A stretch of DNA of 64,000 nt, taken from the NCBI GenBank assembly GCA_965247425.1, contig OZ252023.1, positions 5,270,001 through 5,334,000 on the forward strand, written 5' to 3'. Shown here piece by piece: positions 43,199 to 52,857 of the stretch. Every line of letters starts with the position of its first letter. Position 1 is the stretch's first letter. Below the pieces are notes generated by a model. It had not been told where the DNA came from and made no database searches. It worked only from the letters and a program-made list of their open reading frames with translations. Source of the stretch: CAZOZZ01 sp965247425. GTDB lineage: Bacteria; Acidobacteriota; Terriglobia; 20CM-2-55-15. A program made the translations under genes and the position numbers.

Positions 43199-44911
43199 AT
43201 GAAGAATGTTGCTGAATCAATTCGTTTCTCTGCCGATATAGTGCAAGTAGTGTCCGACTACATGGCGCTCAAGGGCAGTGGGAACAACCTCAAGGGGCTC
43301 TGTCCTTTCCACACCGAGAAAACGCCGTCTTTTTCGGTTCATAGAGAGAGGCAGATCTTTCATTGCTTCGGTTGCGGAGTCGGGGGAGATGTTTTCAAGT
43401 TCGTGATGCTGGCCGAACAGGCCACGTTTCCGGAGTCGATCCGAATCGTTGCCGACAAATGTGGCATTCCGATGCCGAAGGCGTCCCTCCGAGATGACCG
43501 GGCCGCCAGGGAGCGTGAACAGTTACAGGGTGTGTACGAGGCGGCCGCGGCCCACTTTGAGCGCAAACTGAAAGCCCCGGAAGCTGCCCAGGCAAGACAG
43601 ATCCTGAAGGAGCGGAACGTCAAACCTGAGTTCGTTGAGCGATTTGGCCTGGGTTACGCCCCGACGGCCGGCTTACTCGGAGTGCTCAAACCAGAGGATC
43701 CCGTCAAGACCGGCTTATTCGTCAAGAGCGATCGTGGCGACGTCTACGACCGCTTCAGGAGGCGGCTGATCTTTCCGATCTGGAATGAGAGGGGAAAAGT
43801 CATCGCTTTCGGTGGACGGATTGTCGGGGAAGGCAATCCCAAATATCTCAATTCTCCGGAATCTCCTCTCTACTCGAAATCGTTCGTTCTCTACGGTCTC
43901 CACCTGGCGCGGGCGGCGGCCCGAAAGGCCGGTCGGATGGTCGTTGTCGAAGGTTATTTCGATTGTCTCAGCCTGCATCAGAACGGGATTGAGAACGTGG
44001 TCGCTTCGTGCGGCACCAGCCTGACGCCTCAGCAGGTGTCGGTGCTGGCACGATTTGTTCCCGAGGTCGTGATGAATTACGATCCCGACGCGGCGGGCCA
44101 GAGCGCGACGAAGCGTTCTATTGAACTCTTGCTTGAACGAAATCTCACAGTCCGAATACTGCGTCTGCCCGATGGACTCGATCCTGATGATTTTGTTCGC
44201 GGGAAGGGCGCCGATGCGTACAGGAGGCAGTTGGACGAGGCTCCGTATTTCTGGGAGCAATTGATCGCTGATGCTCGGTCTCGCGCAGACATATCGCAAC
44301 CGGAGGTTAAGTCGCGTGCCGTAGGGGAAATCATCGAATACGTCGGCCACATTCCGGACCAGCTCGTAAAGTTGGAGGTGGCAAAAGCCCTGGCCGAGAA
44401 CTTCGCTATTCCGGAAGACTTAGTTTTTGAACAATTTAAGCTAGGCCGGAAGTCCGAGCGCAGGAATTTGAAGGCTGCCCCAAAGCGGTCCCGAAAACTA
44501 AGTCTGGCCGAAAAGCAAATCCTTCAGGCGCTACTTCAGGACGCGGAGATTGCCGCCTCTCTCAAGCGCTTCCTCGAAAGCGATTTTCTGGAGGGCATCT
44601 GGTCCGGCGGTGTTTTGAAACGATTGATCGAAGGCGGAAGTTCCGACATCGAGTGGGCATTAGAAGGAGTCGGGGATGACGCACTGGAGCATGAGGTCCG
44701 TGCTGCGGCGTTGGAACCCTTCACCCCGATCGGGCCCGACGTGGCGATTGTGTCGATGGGGCAACTCTATCAGGAGTACCTCGTCAAACAGGAAGGCGAG
44801 ATCCGGGCCCAGTTGAAGACCTATGGTCCGGGCGTTGCTCCTGTCGAGCTGGTGCGGAAGCAAATGGAAATTGCATCGGAGAAATCCAGATTGAAGGCCA
44901 TCCGGCCCTGA
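43199..44911 (+). CDS. dnaG: DNA primase
   Basis: A 570-residue primase that makes RNA primers at the replication fork. The N-terminal zinc-binding domain has CPFHTEKTPSFSVH and FHCFGCGVGGD (about residues 37-63). The catalytic core shows FPIWNERGKVIAFGGRIV (about 195) and the TOPRIM acidic motifs VVVEGYFDCLSLHQ (about 250) and VMNYDPDAAGQSA (about 295), with the third acidic patch in LDPDDFVRGKGADAY. The C-terminal helicase-binding region is shorter and diverged. It is followed by rpoD, the usual macromolecular-synthesis arrangement. No ribosome site is obvious before the ATG. Confidence 0.95.
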   Translation: MKNVAESIRFSADIVQVVSDYMALKGSGNNLKGLCPFHTEKTPSFSVHRERQIFHCFGCGVGGDVFKFVMLAEQATFPESIRIVADKCGIPMPKASLRDDRAAREREQLQGVYEAAAAHFERKLKAPEAAQARQILKERNVKPEFVERFGLGYAPTAGLLGVLKPEDPVKTGLFVKSDRGDVYDRFRRRLIFPIWNERGKVIAFGGRIVGEGNPKYLNSPESPLYSKSFVLYGLHLARAAARKAGRMVVVEGYFDCLSLHQNGIENVVASCGTSLTPQQVSVLARFVPEVVMNYDPDAAGQSATKRSIELLLERNLTVRILRLPDGLDPDDFVRGKGADAYRRQLDEAPYFWEQLIADARSRADISQPEVKSRAVGEIIEYVGHIPDQLVKLEVAKALAENFAIPEDLVFEQFKLGRKSERRNLKAAPKRSRKLSLAEKQILQALLQDAEIAASLKRFLESDFLEGIWSGGVLKRLIEGGSSDIEWALEGVGDDALEHEVRAAALEPFTPIGPDVAIVSMGQLYQEYLVKQEGEIRAQLKTYGPGVAPVELVRKQMEIASEKSRLKAIRP

Positions 44912-44921
44912 GTATAAGCTC

Positions 44922-44949
44922 TTGCAAATGAAGCGTTGGCGCCTATCCT
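44922..44949 (+). promoter_or_regulatory. Candidate promoter of rpoD
   Basis: TTGCAA (44922-44927) and TATCCT (44944-44949) with 16-bp spacing, in the 169-bp gap between dnaG and rpoD, about 130 bp upstream of the rpoD start. Confidence 0.35.
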
Positions 44950-45080
44950 TACATTTGGTGTACTGTTCCTGTGAAGCCTGTTGGACTCTCGATCATTCAG
45001 CATCCTGCGGCCGTTTCCGGGCATCGACTGGAGATCTCGTCTAAGCGCTATTATTAGAAGTAATTACGATCTGGAGGAGC

Positions 45081-46781
45081 ATGGGACTCGAAGACAAGTA
45101 CGATGAAGTACAAAAGCTGATCGATCTGGGCAAGGAGAAAGGCTACCTGCTCTATGATGAGGTGAGCGATCTCCTGCCTCCCGAGATCACAGCCTCGGCC
45201 GAGGACCTGGACGATCTTTTTTCGGCCTTCGGGACTGCGGGAATCGAGGTCATCGAGACCGAAGACCAGTCCTTCTCATTCGACAAGCTGCAGCGGGACA
45301 AAGCGAAGTTTGAAGCCACTCAGAAAGAGGTCCAGCTCGACCTGACGCCGGGCTCGCTGGAAAAGACCAACGACCCGGTGCGCATGTACTTGAGGGAAAT
45401 GGGAACCGTTCCCCTGCTGACTCGTGACGGCGAAGTCGAGATCGCCAAGAGGATCGAAAGGGGTCAACTCCGTGTCCTGCAGTCGCTGTCTCGTTCCCCC
45501 CTGGTCGTCCGCCGAATCATGACGCTGGGCGATGAACTGAAAAAGGACCCCAGCGTCATCAAGGATCTGGTTCAGTTTACCGACGACGATCTCACGGAAG
45601 AGAAGATCGAAGCCAAGCATGCCGAAACGCTTGAGACAATCGCGCAGATCGGGAAACTGTATCGCAAGGTCAATACCCTTCGGACGAAGTTGGCGGCCAT
45701 TCCCCGGACGCGCAAACCCAAAGAACACCGCAAGAACCGATGGAAGTTGGGGCGGCAACGGATCAAATTGTCCGCTCTCCTCCGGTCCCTCAAGTATTCG
45801 ATCCACGAAAGGATGTCGTTGATCCGACTTGTTCGGGAGGCCGTCAGCACGATCCGGCCGATCGAGAGGGAACTGGCCAGGCTCCAACGCAAAGCCGACC
45901 ACACCAAGAAGGAATACCGGAAGAACGTTCAGAAAGAGATTCGTGCGGTCAAGGCAAGGATCAAGACCTTCGAGGAAGACAGCAAGGCCAGTGCACTGGA
46001 AGTGCGTCGCACCCTCCAGACGATTGTCCGGGGCCAGATCGAAGCAGAGAACGCCAAGCGCGAGCTCGTCGAAGCCAACTTGCGCCTGGTGGTATCGATT
46101 GCCAAGAAATACACGAACCGCGGCCTGCAGTTCCTGGACCTGATCCAGGAAGGTAACATCGGCTTGATGAAGGCGGTTGATAAATTCGAGTATCGGCGAG
46201 GTTATAAGTTTTCCACGTATGCGACCTGGTGGATCCGGCAGGCGATTACCCGGGCCATCGCCGACCAGGCCAGAACCATTCGAATTCCGGTCCACATGAT
46301 CGAAACGATCAACAAGCTCATCCGAACTTCTCGTGCCCTGGTCCAGGAGTTGGGCCGCGAGCCGACCAGCGAGGAGATCGCGGAGCGAATGGACATCGTG
46401 GTGTCGAAGGTTCGAAAGGTGATGAAGATCGCCCAGGAACCTATTTCGCTCGAGACACCGATTGGCGAAGAAGAAGATTCCCATCTGGGCGATTTCATCG
46501 AAGACCGTGGTGTGGTGTCACCATCCGATGCCGTCATCAACATCAACCTAAAGGAGATGACCGAGAACGTTCTCAATACCTTGACACCGCGTGAAGAACG
46601 GGTTATCAAGATGCGTTTCGGTCTGGAAGACGGCACCGAACACACACTTGAAGAGGTTGGCCAGAACTTCGCGGTCACGCGCGAACGGATTCGTCAAATC
46701 GAAGCCAAAGCGTTGCGGAAGTTGCGTCACCCAAGCCGGAGCCGGAGGCTGCGCGCCTTCCTGGACGTCAATGGCTCGTGA
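45081..46781 (+). CDS. rpoD: Primary RNA polymerase sigma factor
   Basis: A 566-residue sigma-70. Region 1.1 occupies the N terminus (LLYDEVSDLLPPEI). Region 1.2 is at about 95-130 (DPVRMYLREMGTVPLL). A non-conserved charged insertion lies at about 175-305. Region 2 is at about 330-400 (NLRLVVSIAKKYTNRGLQF, DLIQEGNIGLMKAVDKFEYR, YATWWIRQAITRAIADQART). Region 3 follows at about 405-475, and region 4 ends the protein (LTPREERVIKMRFGL, FAVTRERIRQIEAKALRKLR). GGAGGAG just before the ATG supports the start. A tRNA gene follows 8 bp after the stop. Confidence 0.97.
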   Translation: MGLEDKYDEVQKLIDLGKEKGYLLYDEVSDLLPPEITASAEDLDDLFSAFGTAGIEVIETEDQSFSFDKLQRDKAKFEATQKEVQLDLTPGSLEKTNDPVRMYLREMGTVPLLTRDGEVEIAKRIERGQLRVLQSLSRSPLVVRRIMTLGDELKKDPSVIKDLVQFTDDDLTEEKIEAKHAETLETIAQIGKLYRKVNTLRTKLAAIPRTRKPKEHRKNRWKLGRQRIKLSALLRSLKYSIHERMSLIRLVREAVSTIRPIERELARLQRKADHTKKEYRKNVQKEIRAVKARIKTFEEDSKASALEVRRTLQTIVRGQIEAENAKRELVEANLRLVVSIAKKYTNRGLQFLDLIQEGNIGLMKAVDKFEYRRGYKFSTYATWWIRQAITRAIADQARTIRIPVHMIETINKLIRTSRALVQELGREPTSEEIAERMDIVVSKVRKVMKIAQEPISLETPIGEEEDSHLGDFIEDRGVVSPSDAVININLKEMTENVLNTLTPREERVIKMRFGLEDGTEHTLEEVGQNFAVTRERIRQIEAKALRKLRHPSRSRRLRAFLDVNGS

Positions 46782-46789
46782 ATTTCACT

Positions 46790-46863
46790 GGGCCCATAGC
46801 TCAGTCGGTTAGAGCTCCCGGCTCATAACCGGGCAGTCGTAGGTTCGAGTCCTACTGGGCCCA
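46790..46863 (+). tRNA. tRNA with CAT anticodon (probably tRNA-Ile2, otherwise elongator tRNA-Met)
   Basis: A 74-nt cloverleaf. The acceptor arm GGGCCCA (46790-46796) pairs with TGGGCCC (46856-46862), discriminator A at 46863. The D arm is AGCTC..GAGC, the anticodon stem CCCGG/CCGGG with loop CTCATAA (anticodon CAT), and the T arm GTAGG-TTCGAGT-CCTAC. CCA is not encoded. The GGCTCATAACC anticodon arm and GTCGTAGGTTCGAGTCCTAC arm resemble the lysidine-modified tRNA-Ile(CAU) type more than elongator Met, but discrimination by eye is not certain. Confidence 0.93.
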
Positions 46864-46950
46864 TTAGTGATACAAGGTTAGTGGAAGCTTCGGCACACCT
46901 TTCCGTGGCTCATCGCTTCTCACTTCATTTGAAAGTTGGGCTGACGCTAA

Positions 46951-47682
46951 ATGAATGCTGATCTAAAGAAACTGATTCGCCTCCAGGCAGTCGACATCGC
47001 CATCCAGGAATTTCGTGACAAAATCGACGCTTTTCCCGCCAAGTCCAAGGCGTTGGACGACAAGCTCAGAGCCGCCAGAGCCGGAGTTCAGAAGGCTGCT
47101 GACGACATCAGGAACAGTCAGGCCAGGCGCAAACAGCTCGAGTCCGACATCGCGGATACCGAGGTGAAGATTTCCAAGTACAAAGAGCAGTTGATGTCGG
47201 TGAGGACCAACCACGAGTACAAGGCGATGGTCAAGGAGATCGAGTACAACCAGAATTCCATCGGAGGAGTGGAGGACGAGATCCTCACACTGATGTTGGG
47301 ATCGGAAGGTCTGGATGAAGCTTTGAAATCAGCCGAAACCATACTCAAGGAAGACAAGCGGACTGTCGAGACCGAAAGAGCCCGCCTGGAAGGCCTCAAC
47401 ACCCAGGACACCAAGGCGATGGCCGCCTATCGCGAGGAACGAACGTCGCTGGAAACAGAAGTTTCCGAGGATGTCCTATCCCGCTACGATCGCATTCGAA
47501 AGGCCCGTTCCGGAGTCGCTGTTGCGAAGGCAAGTGATGAGGCCTGCGAGCTGTGCAACGTTCGGATGCGCCCGCAGGTTTTCCAGGAAATCAGAAGGAA
47601 CGACAGCCTCATTGCCTGCGACAGCTGTTCGCGTATCCTGTACGACCCCGAAAACCTCGATCACCCCTTCGAAGTTGCATGA
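46951..47682 (+). CDS. Coiled-coil protein with C4 zinc ribbon (COG1579 type)
   Basis: A 243-residue protein. Residues 1-180 form a long coiled coil with the conserved VRTNHEYKAMVKEIEYN segment (about 88-105). The C-terminal zinc ribbon has CELCNVRMRPQVFQEIR and IACDSCSRILYDPE (C-x2-C pairs about 198 and 222). This family is widespread but its role is not established; a nucleic-acid or ribosome-related role has been proposed. The next short frame starts inside its stop (ATGA), consistent with an operon that once continued into an RNase H-like gene. Confidence 0.88.
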   Translation: MNADLKKLIRLQAVDIAIQEFRDKIDAFPAKSKALDDKLRAARAGVQKAADDIRNSQARRKQLESDIADTEVKISKYKEQLMSVRTNHEYKAMVKEIEYNQNSIGGVEDEILTLMLGSEGLDEALKSAETILKEDKRTVETERARLEGLNTQDTKAMAAYREERTSLETEVSEDVLSRYDRIRKARSGVAVAKASDEACELCNVRMRPQVFQEIRRNDSLIACDSCSRILYDPENLDHPFEVA

Positions 47683-47813
47683 TATTGGATGCGTACATCG
47701 ATGGCGCTTTGCGATCTGATCTCGGACCGTCCGGCCCTGGTGTTTGCTTCCCCCTGGTAAGCGTGGCCGATTGGGAATGCGACGGGGCCCGATTGGACCC
47801 GCCAGATGTCTGA
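47679..47813 (+). pseudogene. Probable remnant of an RNase HI-like gene (44 codons)
   Basis: The frame starts with an ATG overlapping the stop of the zinc-ribbon gene and stops within the first codons of leuS. Its peptide begins MILDAYIDGALRSDLGPSG, which resembles the opening strand of RNase HI-family proteins (Y-x-DGA-S/x-R-x-N-x-GP-x-G-x-G), including the first catalytic Asp. The remaining ~25 residues do not resemble RNase H, and the Glu and later Asp residues are absent. A deletion joining the start of such a gene to leuS would explain it. Chance similarity cannot be ruled out. Confidence 0.45.
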
Positions 47814-50241
47814 AGACCCGTACCAGTTTGAAGAGATTGAGGGCAAATGGCGGGAGTGGTGGGCCCGGGAGCGTCTTTACGAAGCCCGGGATGACGATCC
47901 CCGCCCGAAATACTATTGCCTCGACATGTTCCCATACCCGTCCGGCTCCGGCCTCCACGTGGGTCACTGGCGGAGCTACGTCCTGCCCGACGCCTGGTCT
48001 CGCTACAAGATGTTGAAGGGCTTTAACGTCCTGCACCCCATGGGTTGGGACGCGTTCGGCCTGCCGGCGGAAAACGACGCGATCCACAAGGGAATCCATC
48101 CCGAGATCAACACCCGGAAGAACATCGAGAATTTCAAGCGGCAGTTGATTGACATGAGCACCATGTACGACTGGTCACGCGAGATCGACACCACGGACTC
48201 GGAGTACTACAGGTGGACGCAGTGGATTTTTGTTCAGATGTTCAAAAAAGGATTGGCGTACCAGGCGTCGATGCCGATCAACTGGTGCCCCAGTTGCAAG
48301 ACCGGGATTGCCAACGAAGAAGTCGTTGGGGGTGCGTGTGAGCGGTGCGGCACCCCCGTCACCAAGAAGGACATGCGGCAGTGGATGCTCCGCATCACCA
48401 TCTACGCGGACCGTCTACTCCGAGGTCTGGACGAACTGGACTGGCCGGAGAAGGTCAAGACGATGCAGCGGAACTGGATCGGCCGATCCGAGGGCGTCCA
48501 GGCAACATTTACGGCCCTCGACAAAGAGGGTCGTGAACATCCTGTCGAGATTTTTACGACTCGGCCGGACACACTGTTCGGAGCCACATACCTGGTCCTT
48601 GCCCCCGAACACCCGCTTGTCGAAAAACTCGTATCACCGGACCTGGCCCGAGAAGTTGCTGCTTACGTCGATCGGGCCAGAAACGTTTCCGACCAGGACC
48701 GGACGTCGACGAAGAAAGAAAAGACCGGGTTGTTCCTGGGAGCCCATGCAAGAAATCCGGTCAATGGCGAGCAGGTCCCCATCTGGGTGGCCGACTATGT
48801 CCTGATTGGATATGGAACCGGAGCCATCATGGCCGTTCCGGCGCACGACGATCGGGACTACGAATTCGCCGGTAAATTCGGCCTGGAGATTCGCGAGGTC
48901 GTGTCTTCCGAGCAGGGAGTTTCCGAGCAGCCCTACCTCGGGCCCGGAAGGATGGTCCGGTCGGGCGAGTTCACGGGCCTGGACTCTGACGTGGGCGGGG
49001 CGGCGGTTACCAGGTGGCTGGAGGAAAAGAGCCTCGGCAAGGGAACGATCCAATTCAAGTTGCGTGACTGGGTCTACTCGAGGCAACGCTATTGGGGGGA
49101 ACCCATTCCCATCATCCACTGCCCGGAGTGCGGTGCGGTTCCGGTCGATGAGGCGGACTTGCCGGTCCGGCTGCCGGAGGTGGAGCGGTACCAGCCGACC
49201 GGTACCGGAGAATCTCCACTGGCGTCGATCGAGAGCTTTGTCCAGGTGAAGTGTCCGAAATGCGGGGGTGAGGCGCGACGGGAAACCGACGTCATGCCTC
49301 AATGGGCGGGATCGTCCTGGTATTTTCTCCGTTACGCGTCCCCAACCGAGAAGGACGCTCTGATGAACGAGACGGGCAAGAAGTGGCTTCCCGTTGACAT
49401 GTATGTGGGTGGCGTTGAACATGCGATCCTTCACCTGCTCTACGCACGTTTCTTTACGATGTTTCTCTACGATATCGACGTGGTTGACTTCGAAGAGCCG
49501 TTTCGACGCCTTTTCAACCAGGGAATGATTACCCGGCTGGCGAAGAACGGGCGAGTCGAAAAAATGTCCAAGTCCAAGGGGAACGTGGTCAACCCGGACG
49601 AATTGGTAGAGCGTTACGGGTGCGATTCTCTGCGGCTCTACGAATTGTTCGTTGGCCCGCCCGAGATGGATGCGGAGTGGGGCGACAGCGGGATCGACGG
49701 CGTCCACCGATTCTTGAAGCGCGCATGGGCGTGGGTGCTTCGAACGAACGGCAACTGGTCCAGGACTCCGTCGCGCCAGATGCTCTCGGCGCGGCATGTT
49801 CTCGTCAAGAAGGTGACCGAGCGTCTGGAGAGTTTTCGTCTCAACACCGTCGTCAGCGCGATGATGGAGTTCCTTAACGCCGTGCACGCCCTGGATGACG
49901 CGCCCGACCGCGAAACGGTGGGAGTGTTCCTGACGGTGCTTTCGCCGTTCGCCCCGCACTTTGCCGAAGAACTCTGGGAGCGAACCGGTCACGAGCCTTC
50001 CATCTTCAAACAGGCGTGGCCGGAGTGGGATGAAGCTTGCACGGTGTCCGACACAGTGACGGTCGCCGTCCAGATCAACGGGAAAATGCGGGGAAAGGTC
50101 GTTGTCCCGATGGACTCCGCCGAAGAGGCTGTTCTCGATGCCGCGCTGGCCGATGACGCCGTCGGCAGGCATCTTGACGGCAAGGAAATCCGAAAGAAGA
50201 TCTATGTCCGGAACCGGATCCTGAACCTGGTGGCTGGGTAA
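47806..50241 (+). CDS. leuS: Leucyl-tRNA synthetase
   Basis: An 811-residue class Ia synthetase. The HIGH motif is in PYPSGSGLHVGHWRSY (about residue 45); GWDAFGLPAENDA follows. The zinc-type insert has CPSCKTGIANEEV and CERCGTPV (about 165-185). The editing domain (about 230-400) includes FTTRPDTLFGATYLVLAPEH and GTGAIMAVPAHDDRDYEF. The KMSKS motif is VEKMSKSKGNVVNPDE (about 585). The C-terminal anticodon-binding and appended domains are present. Starting at 47806 overlaps the RNase HI-like remnant by 8 bp. No clear ribosome site is seen. Confidence 0.97.
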   Translation: MSEDPYQFEEIEGKWREWWARERLYEARDDDPRPKYYCLDMFPYPSGSGLHVGHWRSYVLPDAWSRYKMLKGFNVLHPMGWDAFGLPAENDAIHKGIHPEINTRKNIENFKRQLIDMSTMYDWSREIDTTDSEYYRWTQWIFVQMFKKGLAYQASMPINWCPSCKTGIANEEVVGGACERCGTPVTKKDMRQWMLRITIYADRLLRGLDELDWPEKVKTMQRNWIGRSEGVQATFTALDKEGREHPVEIFTTRPDTLFGATYLVLAPEHPLVEKLVSPDLAREVAAYVDRARNVSDQDRTSTKKEKTGLFLGAHARNPVNGEQVPIWVADYVLIGYGTGAIMAVPAHDDRDYEFAGKFGLEIREVVSSEQGVSEQPYLGPGRMVRSGEFTGLDSDVGGAAVTRWLEEKSLGKGTIQFKLRDWVYSRQRYWGEPIPIIHCPECGAVPVDEADLPVRLPEVERYQPTGTGESPLASIESFVQVKCPKCGGEARRETDVMPQWAGSSWYFLRYASPTEKDALMNETGKKWLPVDMYVGGVEHAILHLLYARFFTMFLYDIDVVDFEEPFRRLFNQGMITRLAKNGRVEKMSKSKGNVVNPDELVERYGCDSLRLYELFVGPPEMDAEWGDSGIDGVHRFLKRAWAWVLRTNGNWSRTPSRQMLSARHVLVKKVTERLESFRLNTVVSAMMEFLNAVHALDDAPDRETVGVFLTVLSPFAPHFAEELWERTGHEPSIFKQAWPEWDEACTVSDTVTVAVQINGKMRGKVVVPMDSAEEAVLDAALADDAVGRHLDGKEIRKKIYVRNRILNLVAG

Positions 50242-50333
50242 GCCTACCTGTTCGGCGCCAAACGAGCACGCATCAAGAGAGAACCTTAGGATTTACCGCG
50301 AAGACGCGGAGGGGACTTTTGGACAGCCTTGCC

Positions 50334-51608
50334 CTACTGTTGTGCCAATCCAGCCAGGGCTAATATCGTCGTAAGAGTCACCTGAATACCCTGGATGGTG
50401 ATTTCTTCCTCGACGTCTACCCATTCATCGAGGGAATGACCGCGACCTCCCATTCCGCCGCGCCCAATTGTAATGGCCGGAATCCCCATGCTGATGGGGA
50501 TGTTGGAATCCGTGCTCGACATACGTTGGGTAGGCTCGATCCCAAAAGCCTGGAACGCACTGGCGGCGATCCGTACGATAGCAGAGTCTGCGGCCGTCGA
50601 ACCCGACGGCCTATCCCCTATCATCGTCATTTCCAGCTCGATCGCACCCTCTGAAGTAGATCTCGCCGCGTTCTCTTCATCGACGGCTTCATGCATCAGT
50701 CCGATAAACGTTTCGGCCAGCTCGTCCAATTGGGTTCGGACCTCGGAACGCATGTCGACCTCCATCCAGGACTCGAACGGAATGGAGTTCACAGAGGTTC
50801 CGCCGCCGATGACCCCGACGTTGAAGGTGGTTTTGGGATCTTCGGGCACCTCCAACAACGAAAACTTCCGCATGGCGTTGCCCATGGCGAACGCAGGGCT
50901 GACGATACCGAACGCGCCGTAGCTGTGGCCGCCGGGACCCTTGAACGTCACCCGATATCGTTTGCTGCCCAGGGCGCCGTTCGTGATGCTGGTCTGGCGA
51001 CCGCCCTCGACCGACACAAACATCCGGATCAGGTCTTTGTAGGGACCTTCCCGAAACAGGTACTTCATGCCACGAAGGTCTCCCGGGCCTTCCTCGCCGA
51101 CGTCACCGATAAAAAGTATGTCGCTGTCGGTCTGGAGTTCCGCATCGTCCATCGCACGAATAACCGACAGCAGCGTGGCCAGACCGGCCGTGTCGTCGCC
51201 GATCCCGGGTGCGGACAGCCGAGTCCCTTCGCGTTTGACCGTGACGTCGGTACCTTCCGGGAAAACGGTGTCCAGGTGGGCCGCCACCGCAAGCAAGGGG
51301 CCACCGTTGCCCTTCCGGATGCCCATCACGTTGCCTTCTTCGTCCATCTGGATGTCTGTGAGACCATGCCTTCGCAGCATTTCCATGTAGGCCTGCGCTC
51401 TCACTTCCTCTTTGAAAGGCGGTGCGGGAATCTCGGTCAGTTCGATCAGCTCTTTGACGAATCGATTGTGGTCACTCTCGATAAATGCCAGCGCCCGTTG
51501 GTAGTTCTCATCCTGCCGGATCCGTTCGACCGTTTCATCCGGATTCTGGGCCATGGCGACACTCGCGGTGAGGATCATGGCGAGAAAAACACTAGTGATG
51601 GTCTTCAT
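50334..51608 (-). CDS. Secreted M20-family metallopeptidase
   Basis: The start at 51608 is chosen for its signal peptide (SVFLAMILTASVAMA) and GGAGGA just upstream; an in-frame start at 51629 lies inside pyrC. The ~424-residue enzyme shows the di-zinc motifs LLAVAAHLDTVFPEG (His, Asp), PGIGDDTAGLATLL (bridging Asp), IGDVGEEGPGDLRGM (catalytic and ligand Glu), a dimerisation domain with GPGGHSYGAFG, and a C-terminal His in GGRGHSLDEWVD. It resembles peptidase T-like tripeptidases. The first 17 bp overlap the pyrC end, so the two are probably co-transcribed. Confidence 0.9.
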   Translation of the reverse strand: MKTITSVFLAMILTASVAMAQNPDETVERIRQDENYQRALAFIESDHNRFVKELIELTEIPAPPFKEEVRAQAYMEMLRRHGLTDIQMDEEGNVMGIRKGNGGPLLAVAAHLDTVFPEGTDVTVKREGTRLSAPGIGDDTAGLATLLSVIRAMDDAELQTDSDILFIGDVGEEGPGDLRGMKYLFREGPYKDLIRMFVSVEGGRQTSITNGALGSKRYRVTFKGPGGHSYGAFGIVSPAFAMGNAMRKFSLLEVPEDPKTTFNVGVIGGGTSVNSIPFESWMEVDMRSEVRTQLDELAETFIGLMHEAVDEENAARSTSEGAIELEMTMIGDRPSGSTAADSAIVRIAASAFQAFGIEPTQRMSSTDSNIPISMGIPAITIGRGGMGGRGHSLDEWVDVEEEITIQGIQVTLTTILALAGLAQQ

Positions 51609-52857
51609 AAACGATTTCTCCTCCGACAATAGTAGCCACAGCCTTGCCCTTCATTTCCCAGCCATCGAACGGGCTGTTGCGGCTCAAGGATCGGGAATGA
51701 CGGACGTCAAATGTCCACTGACGATCCATGTCCAGAACCGTCAAGTCTGCCCGGCTGCCTTCGTACAACCCCCAGCCATCCACTCTCATGATTCTCTGTG
51801 GGTTCGTCGAGAATAACTCCACAAGTCGTGATACGGGTAGCCCCAATTTCGTCGTCGTCAGACCGACGGCGGTTTCGAGACCCGTGATGCCGAAGGGAGC
51901 ACGATCGAACTCCAGCATTTTGAGGTTCGCGTGATGGGGGGCATGGTCGGTCGCAATAGCGTCTATTGTTCCGTCCTCGATCCCGGCGATGACGGCCTCC
52001 ACGTCCTTCTCGGAGCGCAATGGGGGCTGGATCTTGGCGTGAGTGTCGTATCCGGAAACCGCGCCGTCGGTCAGCGTGAAATGGTGCGGAGCCACTTCCG
52101 CCGTGACGTTGAGGCCGGCGGCCCTCGCTTGCCTCACCATCCCGACTGCGCCGGCGGTGCTGATGTGGGCCACGTGGTATTTCGCCTGCGTCAGTTCGGC
52201 CAGGATCAGATCTCTCGCGACCATCGAGTCCTCCGCGGCTTGAGGGATACCCTTCAGTCCAAGGCGTGTGGACACGACCCCCTCGTTCATCACGCCACCA
52301 GCAGACAGGTTCAGGTCCTCACAGTGCTGGATGACCGGCAGGTCAAACATCATGGAGTATTCCATGGCACGCCGAAAAAGGCGGCTGTTCATCACAGGCT
52401 TGCCGTCATCCGAGATCCCGACGATTCCAGCTTCGACCATCTCACCGATTTCCGCCAGTTTCTCACCTTGCTGGCCCATTGTGATCGCCCCGATAGGGAA
52501 AATTCTTGCGGGAGAACTCCGGCGGGCTTCGGTGACGACAAATCGAGTCGTGGATGCGTTGTCGTTTGGAGGCTTTGTGTTGGGCATGGCGGCGACCGCT
52601 GTGAAACCGCCCGCGACCGCCGCTTCGCCACCGGACCGGATCGTCTCAGCCTCTTCGGCTCCAGGCTCGCGCAGGTGAACGTGGATATCGAAGAAGCCTG
52701 GCGCCACGATGAGGCCGCTGGCGTCGAAGACATTGGCATCCGGAAAATGGGACGTGTCAATGGATTGGATCTTGCCGTCTTCGATCAGGACGTCTGTCAC
52801 CCGGTCCAGATTCCGGGCCGGGTCGATCAAACGGCCGTGCTTGATAACCAGCTTCAT
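51592..52857 (-). CDS. pyrC: Dihydroorotase
   Basis: A 421-residue amidohydrolase that cyclises carbamoyl-aspartate to dihydroorotate. The start at 52857 overlaps the pyrB stop by 4 bp; a longer in-frame reading to 53232 lies inside pyrB and is not real. Metal-binding motifs are FFDIHVHLREPGAEEAE (about residue 60), later His residues in VIQHCEDLNL and YHVAHISTAGAV, and the catalytic Asp in IATDHAPHHANLKM (about 305). This is the PyrC type I/PurP-like class III form, commonly paired with PyrB. Confidence 0.94.
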   Translation of the reverse strand: MKLVIKHGRLIDPARNLDRVTDVLIEDGKIQSIDTSHFPDANVFDASGLIVAPGFFDIHVHLREPGAEEAETIRSGGEAAVAGGFTAVAAMPNTKPPNDNASTTRFVVTEARRSSPARIFPIGAITMGQQGEKLAEIGEMVEAGIVGISDDGKPVMNSRLFRRAMEYSMMFDLPVIQHCEDLNLSAGGVMNEGVVSTRLGLKGIPQAAEDSMVARDLILAELTQAKYHVAHISTAGAVGMVRQARAAGLNVTAEVAPHHFTLTDGAVSGYDTHAKIQPPLRSEKDVEAVIAGIEDGTIDAIATDHAPHHANLKMLEFDRAPFGITGLETAVGLTTTKLGLPVSRLVELFSTNPQRIMRVDGWGLYEGSRADLTVLDMDRQWTFDVRHSRSLSRNSPFDGWEMKGKAVATIVGGEIVYEDHH

